Source: Bordetella genomosp. 10 (GTDB lineage: Bacteria > Pseudomonadota > Gammaproteobacteria > Burkholderiales > Burkholderiaceae_B). From it: a DNA stretch of 64,000 bases. The DNA lies in assembly GCF_002261225.1 (NCBI RefSeq), contig NZ_NEVM01000002.1:1054001-1118000 (forward strand), given 5' to 3'. The notes beneath the pieces are model-generated. The model saw nothing but the letters and a program-made list of their open reading frames with translations, was not told the DNA's origin and did no database searches. Numbering within the stretch: position 1 is the first letter of the stretch; every line of letters starts with the position of its first letter. Both the position numbers and the translations under genes were made by a program. Positions 25,476 through 33,838 of the stretch are shown in pieces.

Positions 25476-26392
25476 GCCGACGAGTACATCGCCTTGCCGG
25501 CGCACGCCAGGTGCGCCTTCAAGATGGCCGCCTGGGACGATTCGGTGATGTAGAGCTCGCGATTGTCCTTACCGCCGAAGGCGATGTTGGTGGTCAGCTT
25601 GCCGGCCGGCGAATCTATCCGCAGCAGCGGCTCGCCGGCCGGCGAAAACGACCATACGCATCCCAGCCCCGCGTGCGCGACCAGCAGGCCGCCATCGGCC
25701 GCCAGCGCCAATCCGTCGGGGCCCACGCCTCCCGACATCTGGATGAACCGTCCTACCTTCGTCGCCAGGCCGTCGCGGCCGAGCGGCACGCGCCAGATAC
25801 TGTTGTCCCGCGTCACGGCCAGGTAGAGCGCGCGTTCATCGAGGTCCATCACCAGGCCGTTGGGGCTGGGAACGTTGGACAGCAGGCAGGTCAAATTACC
25901 CTTCGCATCCAGGCGGAACACGCGCCCGGTAGGATCGTGCAAGCCGGTAAGCCCCTGGTCCGTGAAGTACAGGTCGCCGTTGGCGGCGAAGAACAGATCG
26001 TTCACCGCCTTGAAGCGCTCCGTGCCATGGCGTTCCAGTATCGGTTCGATGCTGCGCCGTTCGCGGTCGAAGCGCATGATGCCGTGCTTGTGGTCCGCGA
26101 CGAAAATGCGGCCGTCCTTGTGGATCTTCAAGCCGTTGGGCCATCCGTCGTATTCGATGCGGACCTCGAATTCGCCTTGGGGATTCACCGTCAGGATGCG
26201 GCCGTTGACGACGTCCACGCACCACAGCGTCCCGTCCTCGTCGAAGCTGGGACCCTCCAGGAAACTGGGCGCCGCCAGGCCCGCGGGCTGCAAGGCGTTC
26301 CAGCCGGAGCCGGGCGTTCCGGTGCGCAGCGCATCGGGAAGGGTCGCGAAGATTTGCGCGGTGATGCGGGGAGGGGGTGCGAACATCGTCAT
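25472..26392 (-). CDS. SMP-30/gluconolactonase/LRE family protein
   Basis: This 306-residue beta-propeller lactonase has a metal-site Glu in SFLEGPSFDEDGTLW, Asn in KAVNDLFF and Asp in GPDGLALAADGG, as in SMP-30 enzymes. These hydrolyse sugar-derived or other lactones in a divalent-metal-dependent way. Its ATG overlaps the stop of the MFS gene (ATGA), making it the last gene of the Bug-MFS-SMP30 operon. This suggests that the imported compound is a lactone or is turned into one. Its stop overlaps that of the dehydrogenase gene on the other strand. Confidence 0.92.
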   Translation of the reverse strand: MTMFAPPPRITAQIFATLPDALRTGTPGSGWNALQPAGLAAPSFLEGPSFDEDGTLWCVDVVNGRILTVNPQGEFEVRIEYDGWPNGLKIHKDGRIFVADHKHGIMRFDRERRSIEPILERHGTERFKAVNDLFFAANGDLYFTDQGLTGLHDPTGRVFRLDAKGNLTCLLSNVPSPNGLVMDLDERALYLAVTRDNSIWRVPLGRDGLATKVGRFIQMSGGVGPDGLALAADGGLLVAHAGLGCVWSFSPAGEPLLRIDSPAGKLTTNIAFGGKDNRELYITESSQAAILKAHLACAGKAMYSSA

Positions 26393-27699
26393 GCCCTGCT
26401 GATGTGGATGGAGGAATCGGCCCCGGCGCCCACCGGCCGGCGGGTGCAGAACGCCGAGAGCACGGCGCCGGTGACGAGCAGCGCGCCGGTGACGACGAAG
26501 GCCATGGCGAAGTGGCCGGTGCTGCCGACGACGTACCCGGTAACGATGGGCGCCAGCAAGCCGAAGATATTCCCGCTGGTGCTGATGAAGCCGATCGCGG
26601 TGCCCACGTCCGCTTCATGGTCCATCAGGTCGTTGACCAGCGACAGGTTCAGGGAAACGGCCGAGGCGCAGGCCGCGAGCGAAAGGGTGATGACCGCCAG
26701 GATGGGCCAGATGTCCCCCAGTTGGGGCACGATGAAGATGATGGCCGAGCAGAGCAGGGTCGTGGCCACGGCAAGGCGCCGCTGGCCCTGGCGGATCCGC
26801 TCGGGATTGAGCAGCGCGTCACTGATTCGCCCGATGACGACGGCGAGCACGGCGGCGCCCAGATAGGGAATCGCGGTGTAGATGCCGCTCTTGAGTATCG
26901 TCAGGCCGCGTTCCGCCTGCAGGTAGCCCGGCAGCCAGGTCAGGAAGAAGTAGGTGGCGTACACGGCGCAACCGTGCGACAGGGCAATCGCCCACATCGT
27001 GGGAGAACGCGCGATGCCGGCGAGTCCCTGGGGCTGTCCCGTCTTGCTTCCCGACGTCGAGGCAGCCTCGTCGGCCGTGATGGTGTCCAGCTCCTCGCGG
27101 CTGAGCCACGACACCCGCGCCGGGTTGCCATACCACTTCAGCCAGGCGGCCAGCCAGACGAAGCCGATGACGCCGGCGACGATGAAAGCGGCGCGCCAGC
27201 CGAGCACGGTGATCAGCCAACCGAAGCAGAGCGCCCCGACCGCGGGCCCGACCAGGCTGCCGCTATGGAATACGGCGGTGGCCAGGCCGCGTTCCTTCGC
27301 GGGCATCCAGTCCCGTATGACGCGGGCGCCGGCGGGGTAGGTGGTTGCCTCGCCCAATCCCATCGCCAGGCGGAACGCGAGCAGGGACGCGTAGCCCGTG
27401 GCGATGGCGGTGAAGCCGGTGGCGAGGGACCACAGGCCGATGCCGTAACCGTTCACCCGCTTGGGTCCGTAGCGGCCGACGAGATAGCCCATGGGGATCA
27501 GCGCGATGAAGTACAGCCAGGTGAAGGAGGAGAAAAGATAGCCCATCTGCACCGGGGAAATATCGAACTCCTGCTTCAGCGCCGAGGCGCCGATGGACAT
27601 GGAGACCCGGTCGATATAGTTGATCAGCGTCAGGGTGAAGAGGAAAAGGTATATCCAGAGCCTGCGTTTTGGGACGCGTGTTTGGTTTTCCATGATCAT
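26389..27699 (-). CDS. MFS transporter, anion:cation symporter (ACS) type
   Basis: This membrane protein of about 436 residues with twelve hydrophobic segments begins with the ACS signature TLINYIDRVSMSIGA. It has GYLVGRYGPKRVNG between segments 2 and 3 and GLGEATTYPAGARVIRDWMP after segment 4. ACS members import organic anions such as hexuronates, glucarate, galactonate or hydroxyphenylacetate with a cation. The start at 27699 overlaps the stop of the Bug gene (ATGA); 27693 is an alternative. The coupling to a Bug receptor and a lactonase points to uptake of a sugar acid or related anion. Confidence 0.92.
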   Translation of the reverse strand: MIMENQTRVPKRRLWIYLFLFTLTLINYIDRVSMSIGASALKQEFDISPVQMGYLFSSFTWLYFIALIPMGYLVGRYGPKRVNGYGIGLWSLATGFTAIATGYASLLAFRLAMGLGEATTYPAGARVIRDWMPAKERGLATAVFHSGSLVGPAVGALCFGWLITVLGWRAAFIVAGVIGFVWLAAWLKWYGNPARVSWLSREELDTITADEAASTSGSKTGQPQGLAGIARSPTMWAIALSHGCAVYATYFFLTWLPGYLQAERGLTILKSGIYTAIPYLGAAVLAVVIGRISDALLNPERIRQGQRRLAVATTLLCSAIIFIVPQLGDIWPILAVITLSLAACASAVSLNLSLVNDLMDHEADVGTAIGFISTSGNIFGLLAPIVTGYVVGSTGHFAMAFVVTGALLVTGAVLSAFCTRRPVGAGADSSIHISRA

Positions 27700-28670
27700 T
27701 CTTTGGGAATCTGGGCGGCGATGGCGCGAAGCGCGGGCGCTTGCTTGCTCAAGGACGCCTGCCATTCGGCGCCGGGAAGATAGGCCAGTACGGGCGCGTC
27801 GTTGCTGGCGGCCTTGATGAAGGCCGGGTCGGCGATGCTGTCCGCGATCGCCTTCTGCAACCGGGCGACCACGTCGGCGGGCGTTCCCTTGGGCGCGGCG
27901 AACCCGCGTTCCGACGTCATCGTCACCGCGTAGCCGGTCTCGGTCGCGGTGGGCACGTCGGGCAGGGCCTGCGAGCGCTGCGTGCCGAACTGCGCGATGG
28001 CCCGCAGGTCCGACGCGCCGCTTCGAAGTTCAGGAACCTCGCCCGCGCTGACGAAGGCATAGTCCACATGGCCGCCGAGAACGGCGGTCTTGGATTCGGA
28101 GGTGCCCTTGAAGGGCACCTCGTTGAACGTCGCGCCCGAGTCGTTCTGGAGTTGCTTGAGCGCCAGGTGGCCGTTGGTGCCGATGCCGTTGTATCCGCAG
28201 GACAGGGTCTTCGGGCTCTTCTTCAGCGCCTCGACGATTCCCGCCAGGGTGGTGGCCTTGACCTCGCGCTTGGCGATAAGCACGGTGGGATCGTTGACCA
28301 CGCGGGCGACCAGAGTGAAGTCTTCGGGGCGATACTGCGTCTTCTTGTACAGGGGCAGAAAGTTGAACCCCGGGACATTGACGATGCCCAGGGTGTAGCC
28401 GTCCGGCTTGGCGCGCGCGACGTAGGCGTTGGCGATCTCGCCGGAGGCGCCGGGCTTGTTCAGGACCACGACCCTGGCATGGCCTCCCAGCCGTTTCTCG
28501 ATGAAAGGCGCCAGCGCGCGCGCCATCAGGTCGGTGCCGCCTCCCGCGGAAAAGCCGACCACGACTTCGATCGGCTGGTCGTCGGGCCAGGCGGCGTGCG
28601 CCATGGGCGCGGCGCTCGCCAGCGCGAAGGCGACGGATAGGGCGCGCAAGGGCGCGTATGGACGTGGCAT
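27696..28670 (-). CDS. Bug/TctC-family periplasmic solute-binding receptor
   Basis: This 324-residue receptor starts at the ATG at 28670 with GGAG nine bases upstream; the open frame extends 13 codons further but without a ribosome site. The signal peptide ends at MAHA, followed by WPDDQPIEVVVGFSAGGGTD, a slightly divergent Bug start. AKPDGYTLGIVNVPG and NEVPFKGTSESKTA are present. Its stop overlaps the MFS start by four bases, so a periplasmic receptor is co-translated with a single-chain transporter, an unusual pairing. A LysR gene lies just upstream on the same strand. Confidence 0.92.
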   Translation of the reverse strand: MPRPYAPLRALSVAFALASAAPMAHAAWPDDQPIEVVVGFSAGGGTDLMARALAPFIEKRLGGHARVVVLNKPGASGEIANAYVARAKPDGYTLGIVNVPGFNFLPLYKKTQYRPEDFTLVARVVNDPTVLIAKREVKATTLAGIVEALKKSPKTLSCGYNGIGTNGHLALKQLQNDSGATFNEVPFKGTSESKTAVLGGHVDYAFVSAGEVPELRSGASDLRAIAQFGTQRSQALPDVPTATETGYAVTMTSERGFAAPKGTPADVVARLQKAIADSIADPAFIKAASNDAPVLAYLPGAEWQASLSKQAPALRAIAAQIPKE

Positions 28671-28789
28671 CGATAGTCTCCGGATTTTGTTCGAGTCTGG
28701 TGAACGCAATCATGGGACAGTCGGCCATGCGCTGGAAAGCGATTTAAACGACTTGGCTTTTATTCGGAAAAGGAATCAGATGCCAAAAT

Positions 28790-29707
28790 CTAGGATCGTC
28801 GCGCGACGGGCGGGGCGGGCGGCCCATCGGAGAAATCGACCGCTTCGCGCACGAAATCCCGCAGCGTCTGGAGCATGCCGCGCGTATCGTCCCGCCGCGA
28901 GAGAAAGCAGTAGTTCAGCGTGGGCAAGGGCGGATCGCTGGCCAGCTCGACCAGCGATCCCTGCTGGACCCAGGTGCCCATGTAATCGGTCGGGAGAAAG
29001 CTGATGCCCACGCCGGCGACGGTCAGTCCGGTAATCGCCATGAGGCTGTTGCAGGCGAGGATGCGCTGCACCTGGAGTCCCTGCGCCGCGGCCCAGGCGT
29101 CGAAGGCGCGCGTGAGCCCCGAGTCCTCCGTCATCGTGATGACGGGGTGGCGCTCGAAGTCCTCGGCGCGCAGTTTCCTGCTCCTGCCCATGCGCGCGGG
29201 CGATCCCATCCAGGAGAAACGGACCTCGCTCATGACCTCGGCCTGAAGGTCGCTGTCCGGCGACGGGCCGGGCGACACGGCGAAGTCCAGCTCGCCGCGC
29301 GATACCCGCCGCTCGAGCTGGCGCGCCAGGTCGACGTAGGGGCGCAGGACCAGGTTCGGATGGGCGTCGCGGAGCATCGCGACGAACCGGGGCAGCCAGG
29401 TGAGCGAACCCAATTCGCTGATGCCGAACTTGCACACGCCGTGCAGTCCTTCCGGCGCCGAGACCAGCGCTTTCACCGTATCGCTCAAGGACAGCATCTG
29501 ATTCGCCAGCGGGACGGTGCGCTGTCCCAGGTCGGTCAGGACCGCGCGCTGGCTCGAGCGGTCGAAAAGCGGCGCGCCCAGGGATGCCTCCAACTCGGCG
29601 ATCCGCTTGGAAAGCGACGACTGCGTCACGTGCAGCCGCTCGGCCGCGATGGCGAAGCTTCCCAGCTTCGCCGCCCAATAGAACGCTTCGAGTTGCTTGA
29701 GGGTCAT
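28790..29707 (-). CDS. LysR-family transcriptional regulator
   Basis: This 305-residue regulator has the winged helix in residues 1-60 (MTLKQLEAFYWAAKLGSF, then LHVTQSSLSKRIAELE) and an effector domain with the CysB/NodD-like segment KFGISELGSLTWLPRFVA. It lies between two Bug units on the same strand, 119 bases before the Bug-MFS-SMP30 operon, which it probably controls. The C-terminus is Pro/Arg-rich. Effector unknown. Confidence 0.92.
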   Translation of the reverse strand: MTLKQLEAFYWAAKLGSFAIAAERLHVTQSSLSKRIAELEASLGAPLFDRSSQRAVLTDLGQRTVPLANQMLSLSDTVKALVSAPEGLHGVCKFGISELGSLTWLPRFVAMLRDAHPNLVLRPYVDLARQLERRVSRGELDFAVSPGPSPDSDLQAEVMSEVRFSWMGSPARMGRSRKLRAEDFERHPVITMTEDSGLTRAFDAWAAAQGLQVQRILACNSLMAITGLTVAGVGISFLPTDYMGTWVQQGSLVELASDPPLPTLNYCFLSRRDDTRGMLQTLRDFVREAVDFSDGPPAPPVARRS

Positions 29708-29846
29708 GGGAATCCGAAGGCCAATGGCCGGCCGGGCTCGAATCGAGCGATGGGCCCGATATTAGCAATCCGCCGGGCATCGCGGCCGCGGTTGTCGATC
29801 GCGATGACGCGGCCGGGCGGCACGTCGTCCGGGCGTGCCGGCCCGC

Positions 29847-30824
29847 TTATTCGATGGTGATGTTGGCCTTGCGGATGACGGGCTGCCAGTAGTCGGCGTC
29901 CTTGCGCACATGCCGGTCCAGTGCGTCCGGGGTGAGATACCAGGGCGTGACGCCGGCCGCGGCCAGCGCGTCCTTGACCTTCTTCGTTTCCAGCGCCTGG
30001 TGCGCGGCGCCGGTCAGCGCCTGGAGCACGTCTTTCGGCGTGCCCGACGGCGCAAACAGGGCGACCCAGGCCTCCAGCTCGAACCCCGGAAAGCCGGCCT
30101 CGGCGGTGGTCGGCACGTCGGGAAGCATGGGTATGCGGGATTTCGCGGCGACCGCGAGCGGGCGCAACTTGCCGGTCGTGACGAAGCCCGCCAGCGACGG
30201 CGGCGTCGCCACCGTCATTTGCACGTTGCCGCTCAGCACGTCCTGAATGGCGGGACCGGCGCCCTTGTAGGGCACGTGGGTGATCTGGATTCCTGTCTTT
30301 TGCTTGAAGAGTTCCATGCCGATGTGCGGCACCGATCCATTGCCGGACGTCGCGTAATTGAGTTCGCCGGGATGCGCGCGGGCGTAGTCGACCAGCTCCT
30401 TCATGCTGTGGACCGGCACCTTGGGATTGACGGCCACGACGTGCGGCGAGGACACGAGCATCGCGACGCCGGAAAAATCCTTGAAGGGATCCCACTCCAG
30501 CTTGTGGAACATGACCGGATTGCCGACGTGGAACATGGAATAGCTCGCCAGCACCGTGTAGCCGTCCGGGGCGGAGCGCGCCACATAGGAAAAGGCGATA
30601 TTGCCGCTGGCGCCCGCGCGGTTCTCGACGATGATGGGCTGCTTGAGTATCTCGGCCATGGGCGGCGTAATGATGCGGACGACTTGATCGATAATGCCGC
30701 CCGGCGGGACCGGTACGACGACGCGGATCGGCTTGTCCGGATACGGGGCTGCCCGCGCGGGAAGCATCGTGCTTGCGGCCGCGAGCGTGATCGCCAGGGC
30801 CGCCTTGTAGGCAATGCTGGGCAT
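29847..30824 (-). CDS. Bug/TctC-family periplasmic solute-binding receptor
   Basis: This 325-residue receptor starts at the ATG at 30824 with GGAGACACC just before it; the frame runs 22 codons further upstream through AT-rich promoter DNA. The signal peptide ends near LPARA, then PYPDKPIRVVVPVPPGGIID. SAPDGYTVLASYSMF and THVPYKGAGPA confirm the family. It is divergent from a GntR/FCD regulator starting 46-67 bases away, which is likely its regulator. No transporter partner is adjacent. Confidence 0.93.
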   Translation of the reverse strand: MPSIAYKAALAITLAAASTMLPARAAPYPDKPIRVVVPVPPGGIIDQVVRIITPPMAEILKQPIIVENRAGASGNIAFSYVARSAPDGYTVLASYSMFHVGNPVMFHKLEWDPFKDFSGVAMLVSSPHVVAVNPKVPVHSMKELVDYARAHPGELNYATSGNGSVPHIGMELFKQKTGIQITHVPYKGAGPAIQDVLSGNVQMTVATPPSLAGFVTTGKLRPLAVAAKSRIPMLPDVPTTAEAGFPGFELEAWVALFAPSGTPKDVLQALTGAAHQALETKKVKDALAAAGVTPWYLTPDALDRHVRKDADYWQPVIRKANITIE

Positions 30825-30891
30825 GGTGTCTCCAGTAATAATTATTTGAGTAGTATCTGTAATTATAGAAATGGGCAGTAAAATTATCAAT
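30825..30891. promoter_or_regulatory. AT-rich divergent promoter and operator region
   Basis: These 67 bases are strongly AT-rich in a GC-rich setting. They contain the perfect palindrome AATAATTATT at 30837-30846 and two related TAATTAT/AAATTAT copies. The region should carry both the Bug and the GntR promoters and probably the GntR binding site. Confidence 0.4.
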
Positions 30892-31557
30892 ATGGATCAA
30901 CCTGCAAGCCCCTCCGGCAACACGCCCGAGCGCATCCGGGCGCTCATCGAACAGGAAATCGCCGACGGCGCGCTGCCTCCCGGGATGCTGTTGGACGAAA
31001 AAGCCTTGGCCGCGCGGTTTGGCGTCTCCCGCACGCCGATACGCGAAGCCTTGTTGATGCTGGCCGCGCGCAAGCTGGTGGTGACGGTTCCGCGGTCCGG
31101 CACCTTCGTATATAAGCCGGGCGCCGCCGAACTCATCGCGCTGCTCGAATACCTGGGCGAACTGGAGGGCGTGGCGGCGCGGCTGTCGGCGCAGCGCATG
31201 AGCGCGGCGCAGCGCGACGAGCTGCGCCGCGTGTATGAGATTTCGCTCGGCCAGGCGCGCGACAACGACCGGCCGGCCTATGAGGCGTCCAACCTGGCCT
31301 TGCACCGGCTGATTTATGCCGGCAGCGCCAATGCGATCGTGCGCGACGAGATCGAGGAGGCGCGGCTGAAGCTATCCAACTTCCGCCGAAACGTCTTCGA
31401 CCAGCCGGGCCGCCTGCAGGTGTCCAGCGCGGAGCACGAGCCTCTGGTTCGAGCGATCTGCGCGGGCGACGGGGAGGCGGCGGCCAAGGCGATGCGCGAT
31501 CACATCATCGGCAAGGGCAAGGCCTTTGCCGATCTGGTGCTGGCGAATTCACAGTGA
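30892..31557 (+). CDS. GntR-family transcriptional regulator (FadR/FCD type)
   Basis: This 221-residue regulator has an N-terminal winged helix (about 10-72; LDEKALAARFGVSRTPIREA) and an all-helical FCD ligand domain. The His residues in NLALHRLIY, SAEHEPLVRAI and MRDHIIGKG could hold a metal that binds a carboxylate ligand. An in-frame ATG at 30871 would add seven residues. It is divergent from a Bug receptor gene and separated from it by an AT-rich palindromic gap, so repression of that gene is likely. Confidence 0.92.
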   Translation: MDQPASPSGNTPERIRALIEQEIADGALPPGMLLDEKALAARFGVSRTPIREALLMLAARKLVVTVPRSGTFVYKPGAAELIALLEYLGELEGVAARLSAQRMSAAQRDELRRVYEISLGQARDNDRPAYEASNLALHRLIYAGSANAIVRDEIEEARLKLSNFRRNVFDQPGRLQVSSAEHEPLVRAICAGDGEAAAKAMRDHIIGKGKAFADLVLANSQ

Positions 31558-31641
31558 TGGCGTATTGAACTGAACGCCATGGGGGGCGTCACGGGCTGCT
31601 TTTTGCGGAGAACGCTTTTCAAGCGACAGTGCATTCGTTCG

Positions 31642-32289
31642 TCAGACTCCGCGAATCGCAGCCACAGCGGCAGCTCCCGCTTTCGCCACCTGAGCGTGGG
31701 GATGAGCGCGGCACTGTTCGGCGATGCGCAGCAAGTCCGGCCTCGGCCGCTTCCTGATCTCGATTGCTATTGCCTCCGCCAGGAAAAAATTGTCTGCGAC
31801 GGCCATGCGATTCAGCAACGCATAATCGTAGAGATCAAGACTGGGGATCAATTGAACCGCAACGTCCTCACCTTCGTCATCCTTGCAGAGCGTCTCGATG
31901 AAGTTGACCAACCCAGGTTGGTCCTGGCACAAGGGAGAGAGAACTGGATGCAGATCACTTAGGACGCCTCTTTCCTCCAACGCCCGTTCTACCGCGGCGA
32001 CGAAGTGCGTGAGGGACTCAAACACGACTCGCGTGTCGCCGTCGTGGCTGAGATAAAGTATCTGCCCAGCGATCGGCGATTTCGTCGCAAAAACATGGTG
32101 ATTGCTGGTCTCAGGATCGTCCAGAACGAAGCCACCGAGCGCTTCAATTGTTGGATGTCCGCTGAATAGTTCGGTAGTTTTCTGGACCTTACCCCTGGTG
32201 AGCAGGTTCACCTCATTGTGATATCGGCCAGAGTATTGACCAATTTCGACCCTTTCAAAATACACATCCAGTTCTGCGGTCCGGTCCAT
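31642..32289 (-). CDS. SMI1/KNR4 (SUKH)-like protein, possibly a toxin-immunity protein
   Basis: This 215-residue cytosolic protein starts at the ATG at 32289 (MDRTAELDVYFERVEIG); the frame is open 30 codons further. The central part, HHVFATKSPIAGQILYLSHD followed by VFESLTHFVAAVERALEE, resembles SMI1/KNR4 (SUKH) domains, which often neutralise contact-dependent or polymorphic toxins. The C-terminal 60 residues are helical and rich in Ala. Base composition here is visibly less GC-rich than on either side, suggesting acquisition. No toxin gene is next to it, so it may be an orphan immunity gene. The assignment is by eye and tentative. Confidence 0.45.
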   Translation of the reverse strand: MDRTAELDVYFERVEIGQYSGRYHNEVNLLTRGKVQKTTELFSGHPTIEALGGFVLDDPETSNHHVFATKSPIAGQILYLSHDGDTRVVFESLTHFVAAVERALEERGVLSDLHPVLSPLCQDQPGLVNFIETLCKDDEGEDVAVQLIPSLDLYDYALLNRMAVADNFFLAEAIAIEIRKRPRPDLLRIAEQCRAHPHAQVAKAGAAAVAAIRGV

Positions 32290-32433
32290 CGATAGCGCTC
32301 CGTGACGATGGTCCCAATTCTGGCATATCCGAAAGCATACGATTCCGAGCGGCAGCTTCTGGCCTGAAACAGTCCTCAACGAGAAGCCGATTTTGCCTGT
32401 CGGCGAGGTTCGGCGCGATATTCCAACTGCTCG

Positions 32434-32619
32434 CTAACGGCCATCGAACTCGATCTCCTCGGACACCACGCGTTCGATCAGACCAGGGCCTGAGCGCTTT
32501 CGCTTACGCGCTCGACGCGCCTGAATATCTCCCCTGATCTCAGGGAGCAGCGCCAGCGTTCCCGAGGTTGCCTTCAGTCTTCCGCCCTTGCGCGCGAAGC
32601 GTTGCATACCTGACTGCAT
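32434..32619 (-). CDS. Small hypothetical protein, or remnant
   Basis: This 61-codon frame starts at an ATG at 32619 with GGTGG seven bases before it. It encodes a very basic protein (ARRARKRKRSGPG in the middle) ending EEIEFDGR. I do not recognise it. It lies upstream of the SMI1-like gene on the same strand in the AT-richer islet, and could be a remnant of a toxin or of a larger displaced gene. Confidence 0.3.
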   Translation of the reverse strand: MQSGMQRFARKGGRLKATSGTLALLPEIRGDIQARRARKRKRSGPGLIERVVSEEIEFDGR

Positions 32620-32714
32620 TATGTTGCCACCTAAGTCCTTTTGATCGGACCGAGATGCCTGTAGGTATAAACCCTAAAGGCGTCAAAATATCGGCTTATC
32701 TACGCATATTTCCC

Positions 32715-32758
32715 TTGCCATGATTTCCATAAATGTATAATCTGACCATATAAATCAT
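32715..32758 (+). promoter_or_regulatory. Promoter with overlapping inverted repeat for the lactonase-prpF-aconitase operon
   Basis: TTGCCA (32715-32720) and TATAAT (32736-32741), 15 bases apart, form a good sigma-70-type promoter with slightly short spacing. Around it, ATGATTT (32720-32726) and AAATCAT (32752-32758) are perfect inverted arms. This places a probable operator across the -10 region. AGGAGA follows before the ATG at 32771. The GntR-type regulator at 39954 is a candidate binder. Confidence 0.55.
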
Positions 32759-32770
32759 TAGGAGACTGCA

Positions 32771-33832
32771 ATGACCATGCCGCCGGAGCCTCAGCGCCGA
32801 CCCGGTGAACGCGCCTGGGTAGGGTGCCGTACCACCCGTGAGAGAGCGGCGCGAGGGAAGGGGATCACGGCGTTCTCCTGTACGGATAACGTGTGGTCCC
32901 CCTTGCAAGTTCTAGGGGGCGCGGACAATCCCTCCTACCTTTGCCTTGCAAGCGGCGGCGAAGCGCTGTACGCCGTGCATGGCGATGGTGGGACCGTCTC
33001 GGCGTTTGCGGTGCAGCCCGACGGGTCGCTGGCCCTGCTGAATCGGCAGGACTGCCGAGGCCGCAATCCCGTCCACCTGATTCTGTCCAGGTCGGGGCGT
33101 TGGTTGGTCGTTGCCAATTACGCAACGGGCTCCGTCGTCACCATTGGTGTCGAGGAAGATGGTCGGTTGAGTGGCGTGCGAGACCTGATCGAGTTGCCCG
33201 GAGAACCTGGGCCACACCGCCGACAGCAGCAGGGGTCGCATCCTCACCAACTCGTCATCCATCCTTCAGGCCGCTGGATCGCCGTGCCCGACAAGGGCTG
33301 CGATGTCATTCACGCCATCGCGTTGGACGAGGCTTCAGGCCTGTTGCGGCATCTTGCCATGACCGCCGTTGCACCGGGCAGCGGTCCGCGCCACCTGGCG
33401 TTCAGCAAGGATGGTCGCTACGCGTGGATCGTCTTGGAATTGACCAGCCAGGTACTCGCGGCGCGCGTGACAGACGACGGGGAGTTTCATGCCTTCCAGC
33501 GGTTGACTACCGTGCCCGCGTCGGAGACGGGCGAGAACACCGGCTCGGGAATCCTGATGGATCCGACTGGCCACGCGCTGTTCGTTTCCAATCGCGGCCA
33601 CGGCAGCGTGGTGCGCTTTGCTATCGACCCAGCGACTGGTGAGTTGTCCTCGCCAGTTTGGCGCGACGCGGGCGGACGAGTGCCGCGTTTCATCACTTTC
33701 AGCCCCGACGGAGATGTTCTCGTCGCCAACGAAGACACAGACACGATTGTCCGCCTGTCGCCGTGCGTGGACATTCCGCCGATCATCGTTGCCCGCACTG
33801 GCAGTCCAGTCTGCATCGTTTTCCAGGAGTAG
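32771..33832 (+). CDS. Lactonase family protein, seven-bladed beta-propeller (6-phosphogluconolactonase-like)
   Basis: This 353-residue protein of the YbhE/cycloisomerase-2-type propeller family shows repeated blade motifs, among them NPSYLCLASGGEALYAVHGD, NPVHLILSRSGRWLVVANY and HPHQLVIHPSGRWIAVPDKG. No signal peptide is seen; the first 30 residues are Arg- and Pro-rich and poorly conserved. The family hydrolyses lactones or opens and closes lactone rings. The next gene, prpF, starts seven bases after its stop, so a lactone intermediate in tricarboxylate metabolism is plausible. A strong ribosome site and promoter precede it. Confidence 0.88.
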   Translation: MTMPPEPQRRPGERAWVGCRTTRERAARGKGITAFSCTDNVWSPLQVLGGADNPSYLCLASGGEALYAVHGDGGTVSAFAVQPDGSLALLNRQDCRGRNPVHLILSRSGRWLVVANYATGSVVTIGVEEDGRLSGVRDLIELPGEPGPHRRQQQGSHPHQLVIHPSGRWIAVPDKGCDVIHAIALDEASGLLRHLAMTAVAPGSGPRHLAFSKDGRYAWIVLELTSQVLAARVTDDGEFHAFQRLTTVPASETGENTGSGILMDPTGHALFVSNRGHGSVVRFAIDPATGELSSPVWRDAGGRVPRFITFSPDGDVLVANEDTDTIVRLSPCVDIPPIIVARTGSPVCIVFQE

Positions 33833-33838
33833 AGATTC

